This document shows positions 43,515 through 50,735 of a stretch of DNA of 64,000 nt, one piece after another (position 1 is the stretch's first letter; every line of letters starts with the position of its first letter). The notes beneath the pieces were generated by a model, which searched no databases, was not told the DNA's origin, and worked only from the letters and a program-made list of their open reading frames with translations. This stretch comes from JAKPQE01 sp041397845 (GTDB lineage: Bacteria > Pseudomonadota > Alphaproteobacteria > Rhizobiales > JAKPQE01), in assembly GCA_041397845.1 (NCBI GenBank), contig JAWKVW010000006.1, positions 1-64,000 on the forward strand, read 5' to 3'. The position numbers were made by a program, and so were the translations under genes.

Positions 43515-43885
43515 CTTCCCGTCTCCACCATCGCTCGCCGTCCAATCCGGAACCGGACGTGCCGTGCCGCTTCGGGGCTTTGCGAGGGCAGGCACGGCAC
43601 GCCACTTCCGGGTGGCGCCACGGACGGGGCGCCGGGTTCGATCGGCCGGTTCCCGGGAGGGACGGCCGACCCGTCGATGCGCGGCCCCGCGACCGGGGAT
43701 GCGTCAGCGGTGGCGGGGCCGATCCCGCATCGACACGGACGGTTCTAGCGAAGGGGTCGTGACGCGCGGCTGTCGGGCGCTGTCAGCGTCCCGTCAGCTT
43801 CAGCGGGGGATCGCGATGGCGCGTTGCCGGCGCCCTCTTCCTACTTTAGTTTGCAGTCTCCCGGCAGGATGGAGCGGCAGGCGGA
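43515..43885. other. Highly palindromic intergenic region between SHP and tup operons
   Basis: 371 bp between divergent operons. Three successive stems are visible: (1) CCGGAA (43547) with TTCCGG (43606), enclosing an 11 bp stem CGTGCCGTGCC/GGCACGGCACG; (2) GGCGCC/GGCGCC and TCGGCCG/CGGCCGA near 43625-43670; (3) GTCGATGC...GGCCCCGC paired with GCGGGGCC...GCATCGAC (43673-43734). The remainder up to tupB has no clear stem or promoter. It may be a structured leader RNA for either operon or a mobile palindromic unit. Confidence 0.6.
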
Positions 43886-44593
43886 ATGCAGGATTTCGGC
43901 GAAGCTGTCGGCCTTGCAGGCCGACTTCTCCTTTCAGGAGACGAAACGCTCGGCGAGATCGTGTGGCTGTCGCTGAAGATCAACGCCGGCGCGGTGGCGC
44001 TCGCCGCCACGATCGGCATGCCGCTCGGGGCGACGCTGGCGGTCGCGCGCTTTCCCGGACGACAGGCGATCGTCGTCCTCATCAATTCGCTGATGGGCCT
44101 GCCGCCGGTCGTCGTCGGACTGCTCGTCTACCTGATGCTGTCGAATGCCGGGCCGCTCGGCGTGCTGCAACTGCTGTACACACCGACGGCGATGATCATC
44201 GCCCAGACGGTGCTGGTTACGCCGATCATCACGGCGCTGACGCGGCAGGTGATCGAGGATCTCGACGCGGAATACCGCGAACAGCTCGATTCCTTTGCCG
44301 TCAGCGGCCTTGCCCGGATCGGCACGCTGCTGCTCGACGCGCGCGCCAGTCTCGTCACGGCCGTGCTTGCCGGCTTCGGCCGCTCCGTTGCCGAGGTCGG
44401 CGCCGTCATCATCGTCGGCGGCAACATCAACCACGTCACCCGGGTGATGACGACCGCGATCGCGCTCGAGACATCGAAGGGCAATCTGGCGCTGGCGCTG
44501 GCGCTCGGCTTCGTGCTGCTGACGCTGGCGATCGCCGTCAACGGCGCGGTCGGCGGATTGCGGCTTGCCATGGTGCGGGGCGCCCATGCTTGA
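43886..44593 (+). CDS. tupB: Tungstate ABC transporter permease
   Basis: 235 residues with five to six helices and the BPD inner-membrane signature in EYREQLDSFAVSGLARIGTLLL (the EAA-loop). Segments GLPPVVVGLLVYLMLS and GFGRSVAEVGAVIIVGGNI are typical of TupB/WtpB-like permeases. It forms the membrane channel for tungstate uptake. It overlaps tupC by 8 bp. Order here is B-C-A rather than the more usual A-B-C. Confidence 0.9.
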   Translation: MQDFGEAVGLAGRLLLSGDETLGEIVWLSLKINAGAVALAATIGMPLGATLAVARFPGRQAIVVLINSLMGLPPVVVGLLVYLMLSNAGPLGVLQLLYTPTAMIIAQTVLVTPIITALTRQVIEDLDAEYREQLDSFAVSGLARIGTLLLDARASLVTAVLAGFGRSVAEVGAVIIVGGNINHVTRVMTTAIALETSKGNLALALALGFVLLTLAIAVNGAVGGLRLAMVRGAHA

Positions 44594-45338
44594 GCGGCCG
44601 ATCATCAGCCAGCCGGCGCGCACCGCCTCGATGCCGCTCGTCGTCGAGGACCTCGTTTTCGCGACCGGCGGGCGGCGGCTCATCGACGGTATCAGCCTCA
44701 GGCTCGAGGCTGGCCGGCGCACCGCGATCATGGGCCCGAACGGAGCCGGCAAGAGCCTGTTCCTCAGGCTCATTCACGGTCTCATCGCGCCGAGCTCGGG
44801 CCGCGTCACCTGGAATGGCCGCCCGCCGGAGCGTGATGTCCGCCTTGCCCAGGCGATGGTGTTCCAGCGGCCGGTGCTGCTGCGCCGCTCGGTCGCGGCG
44901 AATATCGACTATGCCCTCAAGGCCCATGGCGTTGCCCGGCGGGAGCGGACCGCGCGGGCGGCGGCGGCGCTTGAACAGGCCGGGCTCGGCCATCTTGCCG
45001 GCCAGGCGGCGCGCCTGCTTTCCGGCGGCGAGCAGCAGCGCCTCGCGGTGGCGCGGGCCATCGCCGTTGCGCCGGACGTGCTGCTGCTCGACGAGCCGAC
45101 CTCGAGCCTTGATCCGCATTCGACCCTCAAGGTGGAAATGCTGATCGCGCGGGCAGCGCAGGACGGCGCCCGCATCGTTCTCGTCACGCACGACCCCGGG
45201 CAGGCGAAACGGTTCGCCGACGAGGTCCTGTTCCTGCATCGCGGCCGGCTTCTGGAACATACCCCGGCCGAGATCTTCTTCGATACGCCGCGCTCGGCGG
45301 AAGCCCGGAGCTTCCTTGCCGGCGAACTCGTTCTTTGA
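44586..45338 (+). CDS. tupC: Tungstate ABC transporter ATP-binding protein
   Basis: 250 residues. Walker A is GPNGAGKSLFL near residue 46, the Q-loop is AQAMVFQRP, the signature is LLSGGEQQRLAVARA, Walker B is VLLLDEPTSSLD, and the switch His is in VLVTHDPGQ. The small size and permease context fit TupC. The ATG at 44586 lies inside the end of tupB. Sequence ends just before tupA. Confidence 0.9.
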   Translation: MLERPIISQPARTASMPLVVEDLVFATGGRRLIDGISLRLEAGRRTAIMGPNGAGKSLFLRLIHGLIAPSSGRVTWNGRPPERDVRLAQAMVFQRPVLLRRSVAANIDYALKAHGVARRERTARAAAALEQAGLGHLAGQAARLLSGGEQQRLAVARAIAVAPDVLLLDEPTSSLDPHSTLKVEMLIARAAQDGARIVLVTHDPGQAKRFADEVLFLHRGRLLEHTPAEIFFDTPRSAEARSFLAGELVL

Positions 45339-45361
45339 CCATCGACCCCACGGGAAAAACC

Positions 45362-46186
45362 ATGCGCGTCCTTGCTGCCATTGTTGCTGCCGCCACGCTT
45401 CTCATCGCGCAGAGCCTTGCAACGCTCGGCGACGGGAAATTCATCATCGTCCAGTCGACGACCTCGACGCAGAATTCCGGCCTGCTCGACTATCTGCTGC
45501 CGATCTTCACGGCCAAGACCGGGATCGAGGTCCGGGTGGTGGCGGTCGGCACCGGCCAGGCGATCAAGAACGCCGCCAATGGCGACGGCGACGTGCTGCT
45601 CGTCCATGCCAAGGCGGCGGAGGAGAAGTTCGTTGCCGAGGGCTATGGCGTGAAGCGCTTCGACCTCATGTACAACGACTTCGTGATCGTCGGCCCGGCC
45701 GCCGACCCGGCCGGCATCAACGGCTCGCACGACGTTGTCGCAGCACTGCAGAAGATCGCCGGGGCGAGTGCGCCGTTCGCCTCGCGCGGCGATGATTCCG
45801 GCACGCACAAGGCGGAAATGAAGCTCTGGAAGGCGGCGGGCATCGACCCGACGGCGGCGAGCGGCGGCTGGTATCGCGAGACCGGCTCGGGGATGGGCCA
45901 GACGCTCAACACCGGCGTCGAGATGGGCGCCTATGTGCTGACCGACCGGGCGACCTGGGTCGCCTTCGGCAACAAGGGCAACTTCACCATCGCCGTCGAG
46001 GGCGACGACAAGCTCTTCAACCAGTACGGCGTCATTCTCGTCAACAAGGAGAAGCTTTCGAACGTCAAGTCCGATCTCGGGCAGGCGTTCGTCGACTGGC
46101 TGATCTCCGGCGAAGGCCAGGCGGCGATCGCCGCCTTCCGCGTCGAGGGCCAGCAGCTCTTCTTCCCGAACGCCAGGAGCGAATAG
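45362..46186 (+). CDS. tupA: Tungstate-binding periplasmic protein
   Basis: 274 residues with a signal peptide (1-20). The anion-binding motif VQSTTSTQNSGLLDYLLP (about 30-47), the later RGDDSGTHKAEM segment and GMGQTLNTG match TupA, whose TTST and RGDDSGT loops bind tungstate. ATG 45362 begins the hydrophobic leader; an upstream TTG at 45335 adds nine charged residues and is less likely. No molybdate modABC or tungsten enzyme genes are in the window. Confidence 0.92.
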   Translation: MRVLAAIVAAATLLIAQSLATLGDGKFIIVQSTTSTQNSGLLDYLLPIFTAKTGIEVRVVAVGTGQAIKNAANGDGDVLLVHAKAAEEKFVAEGYGVKRFDLMYNDFVIVGPAADPAGINGSHDVVAALQKIAGASAPFASRGDDSGTHKAEMKLWKAAGIDPTAASGGWYRETGSGMGQTLNTGVEMGAYVLTDRATWVAFGNKGNFTIAVEGDDKLFNQYGVILVNKEKLSNVKSDLGQAFVDWLISGEGQAAIAAFRVEGQQLFFPNARSE

Positions 46187-46252
46187 CGCCGGCCCTCGGC
46201 TGGCAACCACTCTGCTTCGACTTTGACCGGCCGCTGCTCCGCCCGGACCCTG

Positions 46253-46296
46253 ATTGCGGCTATTCAGCCTGGATCCTGAATTGCGGCTATTCAGCC
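46253..46296. repeat. 17 bp direct repeat at the end of the hybrid kinase gene
   Basis: ATTGCGGCTATTCAGCC occurs at 46253-46269 and 46280-46296, 27 bp apart. The second copy contains the stop codon and last codons of the hybrid kinase, so the first looks like a duplicated gene end. Confidence 0.85.
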
Positions 46297-49200
46297 GCGG
46301 GACGCTGCACCCGCCATTGCGCCAGCACGGCACGCAATGCTGCCGGCTTCAGCGGCTTGTTGAGGACGCCGATATTGCGATCGCGGGCGGCGTCGCGAAC
46401 GCTCGGCGAGCGGTCGGCGGTGATCAGCACCGCCGGCAGGCCGGCGCCGAACCGGCTGCGCAGGGAGCTCACCGTTTCAAGGCCGGTGCCCTCGTCGAGG
46501 TGATAGTCGACAAGCACCACATCGGGCGAGCCGCCGCGATCGCGGAGCTGTTTCAGCGCCTCGCGGGTCGAGCCGGCCTTCAGCACCGTGCAGCCCCAGC
46601 CGGACAGCAGCGCTTCCATGCCGTCGAGGATGCGGGCCTCGTTGTCGATGCAGAGCACGGTCATGCCGGCCAACTGGGTTGCCGGTGTCGGCATGGCGGT
46701 CGGCTCGGTGCGAGCTGAAATCTGGCTTTCGGCGAGCGGTATCTCGACGGAGAATTTCGAGCCGCGACCGGGCGTCGAGGTCAGCGTCACCGGATGGTCG
46801 AGGACGCGGGAGATGCGCTCGACGATGGACAGGCCGAGCCCGAGGCCGCGGGCGGCCCTGGCGCCGGCCTCGAGGCGCTGGAATTCCTTGAAGATCACCT
46901 TCTGCTTGGCGAGCGGAATGCCAAGTCCGGTATCGAAGACGTCGACGCGCACCTTGCCGCGCCGGCGCCGGCAGCCGACGAGAACACGGCCGGAGGCGGT
47001 GTACTTGATGGCGTTCGAGACAAGGTTCTGCAAAAGGCGGCGGAGCAGGCGGCGGTCCGAGCGGACAGTGAGGCCGGAGGGCACGATCACCAGATCGAGC
47101 TTCTTTTCCTTGGCGAGCGGAGCGTATTCGACGGCAAGCTGGTTGAGGATCTCGTCGAGGCGGAAGGTGCCGATCTCCGGCTTCAGGGCGCCGGCATCGA
47201 GGCGCGAGATGTCGAGAACGGCGCCGATGATTTCCTCGACCGCCTCGAGCGAGGCATCGACATTCTGGATCAGCCGGCGGTCCTCGTCGCCGGAATGGCG
47301 CTCGACAAGGCTCGTCACATAAAGACGGGCGGCGTTCAGCGGCTGGAGAATGTCGTGGCCGGCGGCGGCAAGGAAGCGCGTCTTGCCGATATTGGCCTCG
47401 TCGGCGATCGACTTGGCGCGGGCGAGTTCCTGGTTGAGCCGGGTCAGCTCCTCGGTGCGGTCGCGGACGCGAACCTCCAGCGTCTCCTTGGCGCGCTCGA
47501 GCGCATCGGCGGCGGCAACCCGGTCGGTGATGTCGGTATAGGTGGCGACGATGCCGCCGCCGGGCATGGCGTTCGGCCGCACTTCGAGAACGACGCCGGT
47601 CGAATGCATGCGCTCCTGGAAGGTCTGCATGGAGACGACGAAGCGGTCGATGCGGTCGGCGACGATGGCGTCGGGATCGCCGGGGCCGAGCTCGCCGCGC
47701 TCGGCGTTGAACCGCAGGATCGTGTGCAGGGAAATTCCGACCTGGCCGAACTCGGTCGGCAGGCCGAGCATGTCGCGGAAATGGCGGTTCCAGCAGATGA
47801 GGCGCAGGTCACGATCGAAGACGCAGATGCCCTGGCGCACCTGATCGAGCGCGGTCTGCAGGAGGTCGCGGTTGTACTGGATGGCGGCGGAGGCGTCGTC
47901 GAGGAGTTTCAGCGCGCCCTTGGTCGAGGCATCGGAGCGCTTGAGGAGCAGCGACAGGACGAGGCGGGACGAGGCCGCGCCGATGGCGCTTGCCAGCAAT
48001 TGCTCGGAATAGCGCAGCAGGTGGGCGTCGACCTCGCGATGGGGCTCGAGCGACAGGCTGCGGGCCTCGGCAAAGCTGTTGAACGAGCGCTCGGTCCGCT
48101 CCTCGCCGAGATAGCGCGCGACCGTCGAGCGCAGGTCGCCGACGGTGGTCGTGGTGCGGAAGAGGCGCAGGGCCGGCGCCTGGGTGAACTCGGCCGGCAC
48201 GAACAGGTTGGCCTGCAGCCGCTCGATCGGCTCCGGCATGCGGGCGAGCGAAACGACAACGAAGGCAAGGACGTTGAAGGTGAGGCTCCAGAAGACGCCG
48301 TGAGTCAGCGGATCGAAGGCGAAGGAGAGGAGCGCCTGCGGCTTCAGGAGGCCGATGCCGAAGGGGCCGTCGTGGATGATCGATTCGGGCACGATGCCCG
48401 AGGCGGCGAAGTTCGGCAGCAGCAGCGTATAGGCCCAGACGGCGAAGCCGACGCTCATGCCGGCGATGGCACCGCGGGCGGTGGCGCGCCGCCAGATCAG
48501 GCCGCCGACGAAAGCCGGCGCGAACTGGGCGATCGCAGCAAAGGACAGAAGGCCGATCGAGGCGAGCGCGGCGGTGTTGCCGGCCAGCCGGTAATAGGCA
48601 TAGGCGAGCAGCAGGATGACGAAGATCGACAGGCGGCGGATGTTGAGCAGCAACGTGCCCATGTCGCTCGCATCGTCGCGCTCGCGCGTGCCGCGGCGCA
48701 GGACCAGCGGCATGACGAGATCGTTCGAGATCATGATGGCAAGGGCGACCGTCGCAACGATGACCATGGCGGTCGCCGCCGAGAGCCCGCCGATGAAGGC
48801 GGCGAGAGAGACGAGGCCGTTGCCCGCCGCCATCGGCAGGCGCAAGACGAAGGTATCGGCGTCGACCGCGCCGCCGAAATGGACGAGACCGGCGACCGAG
48901 ACCGGAATGACGAAGAGATTGATGGCGACGAGATAGACCGGGAAGAGCCAGGCGGCGCGGCGCAGCTCGTTCGGCGCGTTGTTCTCGACCACCGTCACAT
49001 GAAACTGGCGCGGCAGCAGGAGGCCGGCAAAGAGCGACAGCAGCGTCATGGTGATCCAGGTGCCGCCGCTGAGGTCGCGGCCAAGAAGGTCGGCGGTGAT
49101 CCCGGCTTCGTCGGCGATCGCGAAGAGCTGCTGCGGCCCGTCGAAAATGCCGTAGACGACGTAAAAGCCGACGGCGAGGAAGGCAACGAGCTTGACCACC

Positions 49201-49796
49201 GACTCGGCGGCGATCGCCAGCATCAGGCCTTCCTGGTGTTCGGTAGCGTCGATGTGGCGGGTGCCGAAGAGAACGGCGAAGGCGGCCATCGACAGGGCGA
49301 CGACGAGGGCGATATCGCCGATCGGCGAGGAACCGGCCGCCGGGGTCTGGCCGAGGCTCGTTGCCAGCGACGAGGACACCGCCTTCAATTGCAGGGCGAT
49401 GTAGGGAACGGTACCAACCACCGCGATGATCGTCGCGACGGCGGCGACCCATTCGTTCTTGCCGTAGCGCGAGCCGAGAAAGTCGGCGATCGAGGTGATC
49501 TTCTCGGCCTTGGCGAGGCGCACGATGCGGCGCAGGATCGGATAGCCGAGGCCGAACAGGATCAGCGGACCGACATAGATGGTGAGGAAATCGAGGCCGC
49601 TCTTGGCGGCAAAGCCGACCGAGCCGAAGAAGGTCCAGGAGGTGCAATAGACGCCGAGCGAAAGGGCGTAGATCAGCGGCCGGCCGCGGCCGATCTTGCG
49701 GCGGCGCGCGGCAAGACGATCGCCGAAGCTGGCGACCGCGAACAGAAAGCCGATATAGGCAAGGGCGGAGGCAATGATGACCCAGCCTGGCAGCAT
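46287..49796 (-). CDS. Symporter-like hybrid sensor histidine kinase/receiver
   Basis: 1169 residues. Residues 1-520 are a sodium/solute symporter (SSF) domain with about 13 helices (FGSVGFAAKSGLDF, FLGSRYGKNEW, LPRQFHVTVVENNAP). A linker leads to a PAS domain (about 650-770), with DQVRQGICVFDRDLRLICWN. The H-box AAAGHDILQPLNAARLY has His near 814, then come a HATPase (DTGLGIPLAKQK, RGLGLGLSIV) and a C-terminal receiver with Asp near 1095 in VLVDYHLDEGTGL. This is the CbrA/NahK-like class, in which the transporter domain may sense a substrate. ATG 49796 gives MLPGWVIIASALAYIG. The frame stays open upstream for another 1000 codons, but that is antisense to other genes. Confidence 0.93.
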   Translation of the reverse strand: MLPGWVIIASALAYIGFLFAVASFGDRLAARRRKIGRGRPLIYALSLGVYCTSWTFFGSVGFAAKSGLDFLTIYVGPLILFGLGYPILRRIVRLAKAEKITSIADFLGSRYGKNEWVAAVATIIAVVGTVPYIALQLKAVSSSLATSLGQTPAAGSSPIGDIALVVALSMAAFAVLFGTRHIDATEHQEGLMLAIAAESVVKLVAFLAVGFYVVYGIFDGPQQLFAIADEAGITADLLGRDLSGGTWITMTLLSLFAGLLLPRQFHVTVVENNAPNELRRAAWLFPVYLVAINLFVIPVSVAGLVHFGGAVDADTFVLRLPMAAGNGLVSLAAFIGGLSAATAMVIVATVALAIMISNDLVMPLVLRRGTRERDDASDMGTLLLNIRRLSIFVILLLAYAYYRLAGNTAALASIGLLSFAAIAQFAPAFVGGLIWRRATARGAIAGMSVGFAVWAYTLLLPNFAASGIVPESIIHDGPFGIGLLKPQALLSFAFDPLTHGVFWSLTFNVLAFVVVSLARMPEPIERLQANLFVPAEFTQAPALRLFRTTTTVGDLRSTVARYLGEERTERSFNSFAEARSLSLEPHREVDAHLLRYSEQLLASAIGAASSRLVLSLLLKRSDASTKGALKLLDDASAAIQYNRDLLQTALDQVRQGICVFDRDLRLICWNRHFRDMLGLPTEFGQVGISLHTILRFNAERGELGPGDPDAIVADRIDRFVVSMQTFQERMHSTGVVLEVRPNAMPGGGIVATYTDITDRVAAADALERAKETLEVRVRDRTEELTRLNQELARAKSIADEANIGKTRFLAAAGHDILQPLNAARLYVTSLVERHSGDEDRRLIQNVDASLEAVEEIIGAVLDISRLDAGALKPEIGTFRLDEILNQLAVEYAPLAKEKKLDLVIVPSGLTVRSDRRLLRRLLQNLVSNAIKYTASGRVLVGCRRRRGKVRVDVFDTGLGIPLAKQKVIFKEFQRLEAGARAARGLGLGLSIVERISRVLDHPVTLTSTPGRGSKFSVEIPLAESQISARTEPTAMPTPATQLAGMTVLCIDNEARILDGMEALLSGWGCTVLKAGSTREALKQLRDRGGSPDVVLVDYHLDEGTGLETVSSLRSRFGAGLPAVLITADRSPSVRDAARDRNIGVLNKPLKPAALRAVLAQWRVQRPAAE

Positions 49797-49973
49797 CCGC
49801 TTTCGCCCTTTCCCGACGCTTGCGGCCGGCGCCGTCTCCTCTCGAAGCGGGCGCCATGCAGGTGACAATGGTCGGAAATCCGAGCATATAAGCGCCGCAA
49901 AGTCCACCTGAAGGACATGGGCAGGGATCGGGCAAGGGGCGATGCGAGGCGCCCGGACGAGGCGGAGCGCAAG

Positions 49974-50606
49974 ATGGGCCTTTTCGACCGCTTCCGGCGC
50001 CGCTCGCGGATCGCGGACATCGCGGCGCTTGGCGATTTTCTCGACAGCCGCGCGGCGTTTCTCGTGCAGAAATGCGTTTTCGAATATTCCCGCGCCCGGG
50101 CCGGCATCCTCTGGCAGAAACTCTTCAAGGAAGAGGCGTTCGTTGCCGCGGTCGATGCGGCGCGCTGGCGCAACTATCCGCTCGGCGTCGCCCATGTCGG
50201 CCGGATGGTCGAGGCAAGCCTTCGCCCGCCGGACGAGGCCGAGGCGGGCCGCGTTGCCGCCGCCATCGCCATTGTCGCCCGGTCGGTCATCGATCGGCAT
50301 GGTGTGCCGGCAGCGCTGGCCGAGGCCGAATGGCTCGGTGCCAGGGAAGACGCAGTCGGGCGAATTGCGGCGGCAGCGCTCGCGGCAAGGCCGGCCGTCA
50401 AGGACATCCCGCTCGATACGGCGCAGCGGTTCTTCGACCAGTTGCCGATCCATCCAAGCCTGCGTGGCGAGGACTTCGAACTCGTCAGCAACAACCTGCG
50501 GTCCAATCTCTGCCAGATCCACGAGGATTTCTCGGCGAGAGCGGACGGGCGGGCGCTTCTTGCCGCCCTCCTTGCCGGGAGCGGCGGCCCGGCGGACAGG
50601 CCCTGA
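49974..50606 (+). CDS. Protein of unknown function
   Basis: 210 residues, predicted all-alpha and cytoplasmic. It begins MGLFDRFRRRSRIADIAALGDFLDSRAAFL, which reads like a start, although the frame is open to 49917. Tryptophan-containing segments (GILWQKLFKEEAFVAAVDAARWR) and an ending NLCQIHEDFSARADGRALL are notable. I do not recognise the family. It lies between the symporter-kinase (divergent) and the exonuclease/DUF294 gene (same strand, 129 bp), which suggests a shared role. Confidence 0.7.
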   Translation: MGLFDRFRRRSRIADIAALGDFLDSRAAFLVQKCVFEYSRARAGILWQKLFKEEAFVAAVDAARWRNYPLGVAHVGRMVEASLRPPDEAEAGRVAAAIAIVARSVIDRHGVPAALAEAEWLGAREDAVGRIAAAALAARPAVKDIPLDTAQRFFDQLPIHPSLRGEDFELVSNNLRSNLCQIHEDFSARADGRALLAALLAGSGGPADRP

Positions 50607-50735
50607 GCGAGGCGGGACGCACGGCAGGGCTTGATTTGGCGGGCGCGATGCAGTTCCAATCGCAATAACAAAAATGGCGGGGGATCGCCCGAAACGGGCG
50701 GCGGGCGGCCTCGTCAATCCCGGGGGGAGGGACAC

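Noticed and set aside
43547..43740. Moco/Tuco or cobalamin riboswitch
   Set aside because: The region is strongly palindromic, but I could not place the conserved core sequences of either class, so I left it as an unclassified structure.
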